Numbered from the stretch's first letter, positions 33,807-44,562 are shown. The stretch is DNA of 64,000 nt from Aradus depressus (GCA_963662175.1 OY759216.1:48129087-48193086), one strand, 5' to 3'. Program-made: numbers and translations. The notes: generated by a model from the letters alone, not told the origin.

Positions 33807-34020
33807 CATCGGTGAATCACCGGCATTGTACTTCCCCAGAACAGTTAAGCTTTTGCTCTCCCTCCAAAACCAATCGAACGTTTGAGCTAAAAATCAATAG
33901 TTGACTTATATAAGAACTTCTGTATCTTCATACTAAATTTTGTGTCCATAAATTTGTTACATCGGCGTTTATTAGGGTTTTTGAGTTTCAGCCCCCTCCC
34001 TGATACCCCCTTGAGTAACT
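33807..34020 (+). mobile_element. T148 element, head plus partial monomer
   Basis: Intact head CATCGGTGAATCACCGGCAT, TGTACTTCCCCAG and CTCTCCCTCCAAAACCAATC, then one monomer to GTTTCAGCCCCCTCCCTG. It is cut off shortly before the Helitron-like element at 34059. Confidence 0.8.
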
Positions 34021-34058
34021 ATATTATATTGTCGCTTTACCGCCATTTCCTCCCATCA

Positions 34059-35380
34059 TCTATATAATAAAAATGACTGGCTAATTTTGTTAACATCAAA
34101 ACTCGAGAACGGCTGGACCAATTCGGCTAATTTTTTTTTTCAAATATTCGTTGAAGACCGAGGAAGGTTCTTATGAAGAGAGTTCCTAGCGATCAACTGG
34201 AGGGGGGGGGGGGGGGGGGCTAAGCACAAAAATTGCTCTAGCGCATTAACGGATGGACGGATTATCATGAAATTTCAAATGTAGTATTCTTAAAAGCCAA
34301 GTTAAAAAATAGGCTACGTGGCGTTCATAAATTGTTAACCGTAGGGGGGGTTGTAAGGGGGGCCTAAATATAAAGATAGTGCTAAGTCATTAACGGATGA
34401 TCGGATTGTCATGGAATTTCATATGTAGTATTTTTAAAGGCCAAATAAAAAAATAGGCTATGTGACATCTCAAAATGTTGAAAGGCAGTGGGGATTGTGG
34501 GGGTAGGCCTAAATATAAAGATAGTGCTGTCATTAACGGATGCTCGGATTGTCATGGAAGTTAATATGTAGTTTTCTTAAAGGCCAAATTGAAAAATACG
34601 CTATGTGACACATCAAAATTTTGAAAGGGAGGGGGGGTTGTGGGGAAAGGCCTAAATATAAAGATAGTGATCGGTCATTAACAGATGATCGAATTGTCAT
34701 GGAATTTCACATGTAGTATTTTTAAAGCATAAAAATGTAAATTCGAAATAGAAAAATACACTGACATCTCAAAAATTTGAACGGGAGGGGGGGGGGGGGG
34801 GGGGGGCTAAGCATAAAAATAATACTGCCTCATTAAAGGTAATCGGATTCTCATGAAATTTCACATGTAGTAGTCGTAACTACGTACTAGCTGTGGTGCC
34901 CAGCGTTCCTAACTACGTTCTAGCTGTGGGGTCCGCCGTTGCAAGGTACATACTGGCTGTGGTGTCCAGCGTTCCTAACTACATATTAGCTGTGGGGCCC
35001 GCTGTTGCAAGGTACATACTAGCTGTGGTGCCCAGCATTTCTAACTACGTACTAGCTCTGGGGTCCGCTGTTGCAAAGCACATACTAGCGGTAGTCACAA
35101 GCGTTCTTAAGTACACACTGGCTAGAACGTCGAGTGACGCTAAGTATTCACTAGCTGTGGTTTCCGCCGTTGAATGGCGCGTACTAGCTATGGTGCCCAG
35201 CGGTCCTAAAAACTTACTAGCTGGGATGTCTGCCGTTGAAGGACTATAAGCGTTATTCCGTATGAATAATTGAAAATTATAACATCATGAATTTACTGTT
35301 GAAAAATTGAATAGGATTCGAACGAGAGATATTAGGAGAAAAGTCAAAGTTCCCCGGGCAACGCTGGGTATTACTGCTAG
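34059..35380 (+). mobile_element. Helitron-like non-autonomous element, 1322 bp, with internal arrays
   Basis: Begins TCTATATAATAAAAATG after A and ends GGTATTACTGCTAG before T. Near the 3' end, CCCCGGGCAACGCTGGG gives a GC-rich stem. The last about 145 bp match the 524-bp element at 31.0-31.5 kb in inverted orientation. The interior has a 5' segment (AACTCGAGAACGGCTGGACC), four or five degenerate units of about 140-150 bp at 34230-34865, and a 33-bp array. G runs of 18 and 20 lie at 34202-34219 and 34787-34806. No helicase frame. Confidence 0.8.
34869..35249 (+). repeat. 33-bp array with 66-bp higher-order period, inside the Helitron-like element
   Basis: About 11 units of 33 bp centred on TACTAGCTGTGGTGCCCAGC. 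Two unit types alternate early on: GTTCCTAACTACGT and GTTGCAAGGTACAT, giving a 66-bp period that blurs toward the 3' side. A 118-codon frame stays open with an 11-residue period (NYVLAVGSAVA-like). This follows from the unit length and is not evidence of a protein. Confidence 0.9.
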
Positions 35381-35685
35381 TTATCATTATTATAAAGAAC
35401 ATAATACATTTCCATGTTGAAGACATCAATATCTCTTATCTGGTACTACATCGAATTTTATAATTATGGTAGAACAGAATAAATAATATGGTTTGGGCTA
35501 TACCCATTTGGTCCACCAGGGTAAAAACGAAATATATAATCGTGATGATATAAGGGAAATATGGAATTTAAGTTATACTTTGCTGGACATCCTGGGAACT
35601 TTTTCATGCACCTTTCTGTAGTTATTTACTTTAGAAATTCCAAAAAACTTAAGATTTCTGTAACAAAGTTTTGCTTGTTGGGCAG

Positions 35686-35914
35686 GTGGAGGTGGGAATG
35701 TACGACAGCTGCCCCTACTCGGGGGGCTTGGAACTGAAGAGGTGCTCCATCAAGAGTGAAGAGATCGGCAGTAGTGACTGGTACAGGTTCTGTAACCCAA
35801 GCACATTCCAGCAGCTCAAGCAGAGTGTCGAGAAGGCCAAAGCAGCCCTCAGTGTGACCTCCGCCTTCACAGACCTCTCTCCTGTCTTCCAGCATGAGGA
35901 CACCAAACGGCACG
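35686..35914 (+). CDS. Exon of an unidentified host gene (229 bp)
   Basis: Open from acceptor TTGCTTGTTGGGCAG to donor GTAAGTCC. The 76 codons begin VEVGMYDSCPYSGG and include SIKSEEIGSSDWYRFCNPST, FQQLKQSVEKAKAAL and TDLSPVFQHEDTKRH. It starts in phase 0 and ends after one base of the next codon. Balanced codon use and GC content above the surroundings support coding. FQQLKQSVEKAKAALS looks helical; the rest is polar. I do not recognise the family. Three decayed tandem copies of its 3' half follow within 420 bp. Confidence 0.8.
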
Positions 35915-35948
35915 GTAAGTCCTCTCAGCTTAACACATTGGTTATGTA

Positions 35949-36063
35949 AGCACATTCCAGCAGCTCAAGCAGAGTGTCGAGTAGGCCAAAGCAGCCCTCA
36001 GTGTGACCTCCGCCTTCACAAACCTCTCTCCTGTCTTCCAGCATGAGGACACCAAACGGTACG
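35949..36063 (+). pseudogene. Decayed tandem copy of the exon's 3' half (copy 2)
   Basis: Repeats AGCACATTCCAGCAGCTCAA through ATGAGGACACCAAACGG about 149 bp downstream of the original. GAGAAGGCC has become GAGTAGGCC, an in-frame stop, and the donor GGTAAGT is now CGATAAT, so it cannot act as an exon. Otherwise nearly identical, so the duplication looks fairly recent. Confidence 0.9.
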
Positions 36064-36074
36064 ATAATTCATTC

Positions 36075-36214
36075 ACTTGCGGGTTCTGTAAGTCAAGCAC
36101 GTTTCAGCAGCCCAAGCAGAGTTTAGTGAAAGCCAACGCAGCTCTAAGTGTAACCCCACCTCTACAGCCCTCTATCCTGTCTTTCAGCATGAGGACACTA
36201 AAGGTTACGATAAG
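36075..36214 (+). pseudogene. Decayed tandem copy of the exon's 3' half (copy 3)
   Basis: Carries the GGGTTCTGTAAGTCAAGCAC context plus CAGCAGCCCAAGCAGAGTTT, ending ATGAGGACACTAAAGGTTAC. The former donor reads GATAAGT (GT to GA). It has more substitutions and small deletions (CCCCACCTCTACAGCCC) than copy 2. Confidence 0.85.
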
Positions 36215-36227
36215 TCAATGACATGTA

Positions 36228-36325
36228 CGTTCTATAACCTAAGCACTTCCCTGCAGCTCAAGCAGAGTATAGAGAAAGCCAAAGCAGTGTAAGCTCCTAC
36301 TTCACAGACCTTTCTGGCTTTTAAG
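36228..36325 (+). pseudogene. Decayed tandem copy of the exon's 3' half (copy 4, truncated)
   Basis: CGTTCTATAACCTAAGCACT, CTGCAGCTCAAGCAGAGTAT and AGAGAAAGCCAAAGCAGTG are followed by ACTTCACAGACCTTTCTGGC, where similarity stops. It is the most diverged copy and lacks the VFQHEDTKRH part. Confidence 0.75.
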
Positions 36326-36890
36326 TGGCGGCACGTTAGTTTTACAGTAGCTTCCCGAACTCATGGTTGGGATCTCCCCCAAGTAGCTTACCATAATTGC
36401 ACCCAAGCATGTTAGAAGGTATGAGGGCTGTCAATAACATTTAATTAACGATAGAAGATATAACAGGAGGCTCAAAAAAAAAAAAAAAAACTAGAAATAA
36501 TCACGAGAAGTAACACCTTTCTGAGGTTGGTATCTGATGGAACACTAGATATCCCACCCTTTTTATTATCATTCAAATTAAGATGACTGATAACCTGTGA
36601 TTTATTACCTAGTATCTACTCCAGTATGAGTCACTAGTGGCAAGATAATTTTTCATTTTTCGATCCCCCTTTTTGTTAGGATTCCGTGAATTAAATTCGT
36701 TCTATAAACGAGCTGCGTTCGCCTGTCTGCAGTCACCTTCCCATCTGCTTGCTCACCTATTCAAGATGGAATTTTCAATTCGTTTCTGAAAAGCACAGTA
36801 TATGTCCAATATCAAGCAGGATATTCCTCATAGATTTCCTGATTCTAGATACTATTTAGGCTATTTCTAGAGAGTGTAAGAAAGAAAAGT
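36326..36890. other. Intronic sequence, nothing recognised
   Basis: Part of the intron after 35914. It holds a poly-A run at 36475-36490 and no element or exon I can support. Confidence 0.45.
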
Positions 36891-37012
36891 AGGTGAATCA
36901 CCGGCAATGTACTTCCCCAGAACGAATTAATCAATTAACATTTCGCTTCTCCTCCTAAACCAGTCGACCATATGCGCTAATACTCAATCGTTAGTTTAGA
37001 AATAAAATTATA
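36891..37012 (+). mobile_element. T148 head fragment
   Basis: TAGGTGAATCACCGGCAATG, TACTTCCCCAGAACGAATTA and CAGTCGACCATATGCGCTAA. It ends before any monomer. A second fragment in opposite orientation begins 160 bp downstream. Confidence 0.75.
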
Positions 37013-37095
37013 TTCAAAAATATTAAAAGACAGAAAATATATTTCACAGGTTGCAAGATAACGTAGTCAGATTTTATTTTGCGCTTTACATTTTA

Positions 37096-37172
37096 AGTTA
37101 GTTAATTTGACTCATGGACGCGCTTAACTACAAGGTCATTTCGCTTTCTACCAGAGCTCTCTTTCAGCAGTA
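37096..37172 (-). mobile_element. SINE-1 3' fragment
   Basis: AAGTTAGTTAATTTGACTCA, then CAAGGTCATTTCGCTTTCTA on the plus strand. It stops in the CTCTCTTTC motif and runs directly into a T148 fragment. Confidence 0.65.
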
Positions 37173-37311
37173 TCGGCCGAAGGGAAAATGGAGTTCAGGG
37201 GAGAGGGCTCAATTCAAAAACTCTAATAGCTGCCGATGAAATGAATTTATCGACACAAAATTAAGTGTGAAGATTTAGAAGCCCCTATATAAGTCAACTA
37301 TTGCTAGCTTA
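37173..37311 (-). mobile_element. T148 fragment, one monomer and part of the head
   Basis: Minus-strand monomer (ATCGGCCGAAGGGAAAATGG and AGCTGCCGATGAAATGAATT on plus) passing into head sequence (TAGAAGCCCCTATATAAGTC). Confidence 0.65.
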
Positions 37312-37538
37312 CTAAGCTCAAGATCGCGGGTTCAAAACCCGGCTGAGACCTTAGGTTTTTTTATCTGGAAGGTGAAAAAACCTTGAGCACCTTTCGGATG
37401 GGACGTTAAGCGATGGTCCCGAGTCGATACCGATAGGGTAGGCAAAATTTAGAATTCCCACAGTAGAGTCGGGCTCATGTCCACCAGAGTGACGAAAGAG
37501 CGCTCTGGTAGTAGGCGATATGACCTCGTAGTTAAAGA
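37312..37538 (+). mobile_element. SINE-1 copy, head truncated, tail lost
   Basis: Starts at AGCTTACTAAGCTCAAGATC with B box GGGTTCAAAACCCGG, central GGGACGTTAAGCGATGGTCC and full 3' domain to GACCTCGTAGTTAAAG. A deletion follows GTCCCGAGTCGATAC. Confidence 0.88.
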
Positions 37539-38302
37539 GTAAATAAATTTCTTTATTTTTCCACATTTTCGGAACTTTTTAACGAGACTTTATTTTTTTT
37601 GTGTCAACATCTCTTTAGTTGGATTTTCCGTTGTAAAGTAACATTTTTTAATAAATTGGGAGAAAAATACCTGCAATTTGATATTACATATTAGTATTTC
37701 TTATTTACTTTATTATTTTTGCCTCATCGATTTATGGCTGGATCTTCAAATCACCCTTTTACTTTGTGCAAAATTTTAGCAATATAAGTTGAATAGTTTC
37801 CAAAATATCTGGGGAGAAGGGGGAGAAGAATGACAACCTATCAACCTACCCTGTAATCGATCTAAGGAACCCTATAACTATTAATAATACCATTTTAAGG
37901 GTAGAGCTTAACATTTTTATTTTTTTTCATTTTAGTATTTTTTATTTTTTTCTCAGAGAAATGTAGACTACCCCATTCTCAGTGTCATTTCTTTTAATAT
38001 ATGAATAAAAAAAACGGGATAAGAACGCTTCCCTCACTAAAACTACAAACGACCCTGTAGCACATATTCAAAGTTATTACATTAAATTTTATTATCAGTT
38101 TTATTACATTTGTTCTAGTAGTCAACAGTAAGTATATATATATAAAACTGTCATTCCCCATGACTCATGCCACACGAAATCATGTTATTTCCAGGGAATA
38201 TTCAGAGGAAACAGGGAAATTAATATGCTACCTAGAGAGAGCAAGTAATACGAGTATAGTGTGTTGAAGTTGTTGACAAGAAGAGTTCAAAAAAGTCTGC
38301 AA
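37539..38302. other. Intronic AT-rich sequence
   Basis: No element or exon recognised; poly-T runs near 37590 and 37918. Confidence 0.4.
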
Positions 38303-38931
38303 ACACTGGCAATGTACTTCAAATTAATCAATTAATTTTTGGCTTCCCCTTCAAAACCAGTCGACCGTTTGCGCTAATATTCAACATTTGACTTACTTAA
38401 ATGCTCTTTAATCCTCATACTAAATTTTGTGTCGATAAATTCATTACATCGGCAGTTATTAGGGTTTTTGAATTGAGCCCCTCCCCTGAATCCTTTCTTC
38501 CCTTCTGCCGATATCGCTGAAAATTGACAGGTTATGTCCTCATTGGGTTTTAACTTTAAATATGAAATTTTATGTCGATACATTCATAACATTTATTGGG
38601 GTTTTTGACTAGATTCCACCTCTGATCCCCTTCCCCTTCTGCCGATTCCACAGAAAATTGATGTCTTGTCCTTATGGGGTTTTGAATTCACATACGAAAT
38701 TTTGTGTCGATACATTCATTCCATCGGTAGTTATTAGAGTTGTTATGTTAAGGCTCTTCCCTTTGACCGAATTGTCTGAAAATTAATAGGTGTTGTTCTT
38801 ATGGGGTCACACATAAAATTCATGCTATCGGGAGTTTTTTCATACTTGGAATCTGGAGGTCGGAAAACATGAAATTCCGTGGAAAACTCAGCATCGAATT
38901 TTCCGCACCGATTACATAACTTTCCCTATAC
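38303..38931 (+). mobile_element. T148 element, complete head to tail
   Basis: Head (AACACTGGCAATGTACTTC, with the CCCAG motif lost), about three monomers separated by TTGTGTCGATAAATTCATTA and TTTGTGTCGATACATTCATT marks, and tail TTGGAATCTGGAGGTCGGAA, GATTACATAACTTTCCC, TATACTG. One of four copies in which all three modules can be followed in order. Confidence 0.88.
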
Positions 38932-39003
38932 TGCTACCCCAGCAAAATATAGTATTTTTGAGGTGAAGAACTACTTTATATCCGTTCTATCCCTTCTTTT
39001 AGA

Positions 39004-39252
39004 GGGCGCCGGTAGCTCAGTGGTATGCGTGCTTGTCTTCTAAGCTCAAAATCGGGGGTTCGAAACTCGACCGAGGCCCTTAGTTTATTTTATCTGGGAG
39101 GTAAGACCCCTCCCCTAGGTGAATAAAAATTTAGGACTCCCACAGTAGAGTTGGGCTCATGTCCACCAGAGTGACGAAAGAGCGCTCTGGTAGTAGGCGA
39201 TATGACCTCGTAGTTAAAGCCCGGGCATGAGTCATAAAATCTAACCTAACCA
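39004..39252 (+). mobile_element. SINE-1 copy with internal deletion, 9-bp TSD
   Basis: Complete head with B box GGGTTCGAAACTCGACC. TATCTGGGAGGTAA then jumps to GACCCCTCCCCTAGGTG, losing the central GGATGGGACGTTAAG motif. 3' domain and AACCT tail intact. TCTTTTAGA (38995-39003) and TCTTATAGA (39253-39261) form a probable duplication with one mismatch. Confidence 0.92.
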
Positions 39253-40730
39253 TCTTATAGAGCGGATATGGTTGTATCTCCAAAGGACTCCATGGCGTTA
39301 ATTAATATTCCACGCATGTTGTGCGCTTTCCATAAATATAATGAATAATGCATCCTTCTGGATAAATATAATGAAAAGAAAGTAAAAAAATGCGCGGAAC
39401 AAACATACGAGTAAGTAGATCTAACTATGCGCGTGAGCGCATAAGATGGTTAGTAGGATTCCTTAGTGTTACAAAGATGCTATCTTGAGATGTTAACAAA
39501 GAGGAGTAACCATTATGACAGAATGGTCCAAGTTGACAGGAGTAACAAACCCAAGCGTATCATATTGATATGATAATGTAGTGATGTTGGGTGGCTACGG
39601 CCTCGAGACTCCACTAAATCAGTGGTTCTCATGGAGGGTGGAGAGTGGACCATGACGACCTCGCCCCTCCCCTGTCATCTAGTCCTCCCCCTCTCGTGTG
39701 TCGCTTCGGACGTCTCTTTCCAACCGCATCCATCTATACCCCGTACTTCCAGGGAGCTGGAATATTTCATTCAGACACTGTCTGCCTGGAACTACAGAGT
39801 AAAGAGGGATCATTATCGATGTACCGCCAAAGTTCTTTCAATTTGAAAAGATATGAGGATTGAGGATCACTTTCTAGTCGGATAGATATTGAGAACAGAC
39901 AGATCGAGACTTCAATGTTTGCTAGACTATGAAGAAACGTTTTGCCGATGTTCAGTCAGTGTATACGTGGGATGTATAGGTAATGTTAAGACATTAAAGA
40001 CATCCGAACAAGAATAAGAAGATAGTATATACGGTGCATGAAGGCGAAAGAGAAAGGAGCGAATTTAGCGCTGGATATGAGAAGAATAGGAGGAATGAGG
40101 TGAATAACAGAAATGCGGAGAACACCTAGGTTCTATCAGGACTATAATCAATTAGGCATTCGGGGAATCACTAGTTTACTGTATTCGATAGTATCGAAGC
40201 TTAATCAATACATTATCAAAACGTCCAGATAAAAAAAAAAATATGTGAGTGACGCGGTACTCATGAGAATTTATGTGTAAACATCTGCTTTTGGTAAGGT
40301 AGCTAAAATATTTTTGTTAGATCTACATTGCTATATTATTTTCTTTTACCACAAATTTTTTTTATTGTGACAAACTTAAGCTATCGAAGCATCTTAATCT
40401 AAAAGATATTTTAGTGAATATGATCAATAATGTTGTTGTTGTTTTATTGTTATTGGTTTTATTATAAGTATAATTACCTTTACATTCATTCATATGTGAC
40501 GAAATATATTAAGCGATAATGCAGTCAAAATATACCTATTACAATTTCATCGATGATCACAACTTTAAAAATACCTACAACATAAAAACTCAAATGCAGT
40601 CGAAATATATTACACATTTTCTTATTCAATGAACGTAGAAATGCTCAAAAACAGCTGACATCACAGATAAAGAAGTGTGTAGTGGTGTGTGTGCGCTGCG
40701 CGCTCAACCGTCCGACACACACTCTTAAGC
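39253..40730. other. Intronic sequence without recognised genes
   Basis: Two overlapping open frames at 39620-39865 are CT-rich and unsupported by splice sites or motifs. The remainder is AT-rich. Confidence 0.4.
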
Positions 40731-41389
40731 CTAGTACACACTAGTAGACCATGTTGCGCGATTTGTCTATAGGCGGTCTGGAGACACGGTCTATAGATCG
40801 TCTAGAGACACCGTTCTTTGTCTCGTCTAGCGTTCACACTACGATGTGAATTTCTCAGTCTCATCTTCGCAGTCCACGATGGAGGACATTGTTTTGTGTG
40901 GAATGAGTTCCTGCTTAGTGCTAATTACAAGCAAAAACGTAAACGTTGGTGGACGCGCGAAGTGCTCGCAGAAGGACCTAGGCAGCCAGAGATTCCAGGG
41001 CCACTTTTCTTTTTACCTGGTTTTTGTAGTCAGGACTCGTAACATCCCACAAACAATAAGACACACTTCAATTAGTTTTAAAACTTCCTCGTTAGACCAC
41101 ATGTTTTCAAAAGAACTGTACAATTTTGGAAAATAACTGTAAAGAGCCGAACCACACCACTCGGAAGCTGGAGATCGACTGGGACGTGTCTCGCCTCTAG
41201 ACGTCTAGTGACGTCCACACTGTCAATATGTCTAACATTGCATGCGGTCTCCCATACCGATCGGGAGACTTTAGACCTACGATTTTTGGTCTCGCAACAT
41301 GCCCGTAGACGGGGATTGGTCTATAGACAACCTGAGACACGTCTCAGAGACCAAAATCGCGCACCATGTCTACTAGTGTGAACTAGGCT
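40730..41389. mobile_element. Harbinger-type TIR element, 660 bp, TTA TSD
   Basis: About 34-bp inverted ends: AGCCTAGTACACACTAGTAG at the left and the complement of CTACTAGTGTGAACTAGGCT at the right. The direct repeat TTA flanks both sides (the 3-bp TWA rule of PIF/Harbinger). Sub-terminal GTCTATAGAC-type and GTCTCGTCTAG motifs are repeated in inverted orientation. Inside, a short frame containing KQKRKRWWTREV resembles the basic start of Harbinger nucleases but is broken. Non-autonomous. Confidence 0.85.
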
Positions 41390-41392
41390 TTA

Positions 41393-42028
41393 GGCTAGGC
41401 TTACACTGGAACCGACTACATACGACTTCAGCTACGGACGACTTTGCCGGACGACTTGAGCACTCATACTGGGACAGGCTAGTCGGGGACTTTTCGTCAG
41501 ACTTGTTCAGAATTCCTTCGCAGTCAAAGCCGTATCAGTTGTTTCATTTCAGCCACCTGTTTGATTTATCTCTTTAAAATTATGAATCAGTTGTTTTACT
41601 TGGCTGAAAGCAGTTTGCTTATTAGGCGGCGATGGAGAAGACGTCAAAGAAGAATGGAGGAGGTGAACCAAATTTATCTGAAGAGAGAAGAGCTTGGCGA
41701 GTTTCACCATTTAATGTACGATTTAAGAGACGATCCTTTAAAATTCTTCGAATATTTTCGCATGAGTTCGAGAACGTTCGACTACATTCTGGAGAATGTT
41801 AGGTCTGAACTGACAAGACACAGTAATTTTATACATTCACATCAACGAGACTTACGCTCTGACATAGCCCCTACCGAGCGCTATCAAAAAGTAGAAGAAG
41901 TGAATTATGAAGATGATACGGAAAGAATGTGGACAAACGGTGAAGGACCTCGAAGAGTGGTGAAGGCCCAGGGTTCTGTTTGTGACTATAAGAGACTTGA
42001 GTTAGCTAGGTTTCCGGTGGATACCTGA
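41393..42028 (+). pseudogene. Harbinger-type transposase, N-terminal remnant
   Basis: The ATG at 41582 opens a frame of 148 codons: basic RRRWRRRQRR, then EFHHLMYDLRDDPLKFFEYF, RMSSRTFDYILENV and IAPTERY. The FRMS..TFDYIL block followed by a (S/A)P.ER motif is the typical N-terminal layout of PIF/Harbinger (HARBI1-like) nucleases, which go on to a DDE catalytic domain of about 250 residues. Here similarity ends about residue 105 and the catalytic domain is absent. Upstream, GGCTAGGCTTACACTGGAAC probably is this element's own left TIR. Confidence 0.75.
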
Positions 42029-42260
42029 GCCGATTAATGCAAGAACGTTCTTCACCTGGAGGGCAGTAGGAAAGAGTATAAGAAAGGAATAACTGGGAGC
42101 AATAATATCAGGGAATTAAAATTTGAAGAACGAGCTGATCCCAAAATTAATTCCGGACAACTGTAAATTGTCTTTTGCAGTTTTATTAGAGAGATTGGGA
42201 AAAAAAAGGTAAATGCTAATGTACTGTAAGTTCTATAGCTGCGCGTCTTGGACTCTCCTG

Positions 42261-42652
42261 AATTTATTGTAAATTCGAACACCCATAAGGACGGCACCTA
42301 TTAATTTTCCGTTTAATCGGTCAAAGGGAAAGGAAGATCAGAGGGGGCTCAATAACTGCCGATGTTATGAATGTATCGACATGAAATTGTATATTTAAAT
42401 TCAAAACCCTATAGAGAGGGCATTTATTAATTTTTCGCGAAATCATGCCGAAGGGAAGGGGGATCAGAGAAGGCAGATCTACTCAAAAACTCTAATAACT
42501 GCCTATGCAATGAATATATCGATACAACATTTACTATAAGGATTCCATAAGCCCCTGTGTAACTATCAACTACTGATGTTTTGTCCAAAGGTCGAGCGCA
42601 ATATTAATTGATTAATTCGTTCTGGGGAAGTACACTGCCATTGACTCGCCGA
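42261..42652 (-). mobile_element. T148 element, head plus about two monomers
   Basis: Minus-strand head at the right (GGGGAAGTACACTGCC and GACTCGCCG on plus). Monomer marks ATAACTGCCGATGTTATGAA and ATAACTGCCTATGCAATGAA are about 150 bp apart. The tail module is missing; the left end abuts unrelated sequence. Confidence 0.8.
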
Positions 42653-43475
42653 TTTTTTTTTCTTCTTCAAGTGGCGTAACCTATACACTATTGACAAAAT
42701 GATTTATTGGAGGTAATTCCAAACTTTTTTAAATTGATATCCTCTGGCAAATTGAGGATATACCATTTTGTGTGTTTATCTGAGGATAGTGCTGGGCAGG
42801 GTTGGTTCTAGCAAGGAAGGAAAGGGCTGAGATAGAAATAAGAAGACTGGCTGGATGAGAAGTTGGCTAATTTAAGGGGAGTTGGGAGGGCGGAGTGTTG
42901 CCATGGGAACCACCCTCAGCCTCTATAAAACACCTAGCCCATACATCTCTCTAATCGGGGAAGGAGGGGCCCCCTGAATTTATCGCACCCCCCCCCCCCC
43001 CCCCACCCCTCCCTCTAGCCAACCTCTTCCCAGAAATTATTCCCAAATCTTCCTCCTTCGAGATATTTATCAGAGACTCCCTTACACAATTTATCTAAAC
43101 TTCTAAGCCATTCCCCGCTAAATTTTGTTCATCATCTATTTCTCTTTTGGGAAAGGTTGTTACACAAATGTATCCATATTGTCACGGACTTACTTCTGAG
43201 TCCATTTGTGACTTAATAAATAAACCACACTATAGTGAGTAACTCTTTATTTATTATTTTCCAATACTCGTAGGGCACACTTAAAGATGCGCCCAGTCCA
43301 ATAGAAAACTCAACAAAATCAAAATGTGTGAATACACAATAGTCATTATATGAGTAATAAAAATAACATTCGTCCAAAAAAGACATCACATTTAAAAAAG
43401 TCAATTCACTACCAAAAACTGGATCAGATATCAAATAAACTATTTGCAACATAATAACTGTACAACAGTGTACTG
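42653..43475. other. Intronic sequence with poly-C and a perfect-stem hairpin
   Basis: A C17 run lies at 42988-43004. At 43181-43213, GTCACGGACT and AGTCCATTTGTGAC can pair as a stem around TACTTCTG. No gene is recognised. Confidence 0.5.
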
Positions 43476-43805
43476 GTGAGGGCGCCGGGAGCTCAGTGGT
43501 ATGCGTGCTTGTTTTCTGAGCTCAAGAACGTGGTTTCGAAACCCGACCGAGGCCCTTAGTTTATCTTATCTGGGAGGTAAAATAAACCTTCGGATGGGAC
43601 GTTAAGCGATGGTCCTGAGCCTGTACGATGTCAGGTACTCGTTAAAGGCCCCTGCCCTAGGTGAATAAAAATTTAGGGTCGGCAAAATTTAGGACTCCCA
43701 CAGTAGAGTCGGGCTCATGACCACCAGAGTGACGAAAGAGCGCTCTGGTAGTAGGCGATATGACCTCGTAGTTAAAGCCCGGGCATGAGTCATAAAACCT
43801 AACCT
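43476..43805 (+). mobile_element. SINE-1 copy, AACCT tail, 12-bp TSD
   Basis: Full head (GCCGGGAGCTCAG variant), B-box region GGTTTCGAAACCCGACC, short deletion of the TTAAGCACGCCG motif, central and 3' domains intact, tail ATAAAACCTAACCT. Perfect duplication AACAGTGTACTG at 43464-43475 and 43806-43817. The flank AACAGTGTACTGAC reappears at the SINE/passenger joint at 62.3 kb. Confidence 0.95.
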
Positions 43806-43819
43806 AACAGTGTACTGAC

Positions 43820-44372
43820 TTATGCCATAGAACAGCTGATTGACTCTTTTTCAATGTCTCTAATTTCCGATATATATAGGATTTAATAAAATCTAGACTA
43901 AATTATAAAAAAATAAACAATAGAAGAAGGTATGTATATCATAACTTACTAAATGGGCACTATACATATAAAACAGCTGACTGACACACAATCCCTGATC
44001 ACTGATCTTATCTTATATATATTTATAGGATTTACTGAACCTTAGAACGAATTCCTATTGAACAGATTTAACAATGTTCTAGAACTAATCAGAAGGTCTA
44101 ATAATGATAACTTAATCTAAAACAATCTTTCAGATAAATAACTTAAAAACATTAAGAAAACTACTTTTAAACACGCAACGAAGAAAACAGGTTATTTGAA
44201 TTAAAATAATTGAATCAAAATTAAATAAATATTCAATTATAAAAAATAAAAAAAGTAATTATGTTCGAAAGTTACAAAATGGAACTGGCCATACTAGATA
44301 TACAATGAATACATGAAATGTCCTATTGATGACATAGGTAAATGATACAGTTTGTAACATTACTTTTGTACA
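43820..44372. other. Intronic AT-rich sequence
   Basis: AACAGCTGA(T/C)TGAC(T/A)C occurs twice (near 43831 and 43972) with similar downstream TATATA..TATAGGATTTA context, suggesting an old duplication. No exon. Confidence 0.4.
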
Positions 44373-44562
44373 TAGCGGTAACAGATACTTTCTTAGCGGT
44401 AACAGATACTTTCATAGCGGTAACAGATACTTTCATAGTGGTAACAGATACTTTCATAGCGGTACTAGATACTTTCATAGTGGTAACAGATACTTTCATA
44501 GCGGTAACGGATACTTTCATAATGGTAACAGATACTTTCATAGCGGTACTAGATACTTTTTT
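44373..44562. repeat. 21-bp tandem repeat, about 9 copies
   Basis: Unit AGCGGTAACAGATACTTTCA plus T, with variants (GTGGTAACAG, GGTACTAGATAC, TTTTTAGT). Two variant units appear to recur with a longer period. As 21 is divisible by three, both strands keep an open frame (VTDTFIA on plus). No protein is inferred. Confidence 0.93.

Noticed and set aside
34893..35249. 118-codon frame with an 11-residue repeat
   Set aside because: It lies wholly in the 33-bp array inside a Helitron-like element; openness follows from unit length.
39622..39863. Two overlapping plus frames
   Set aside because: Composition-driven, no motif, no splice support, and different frames compete.
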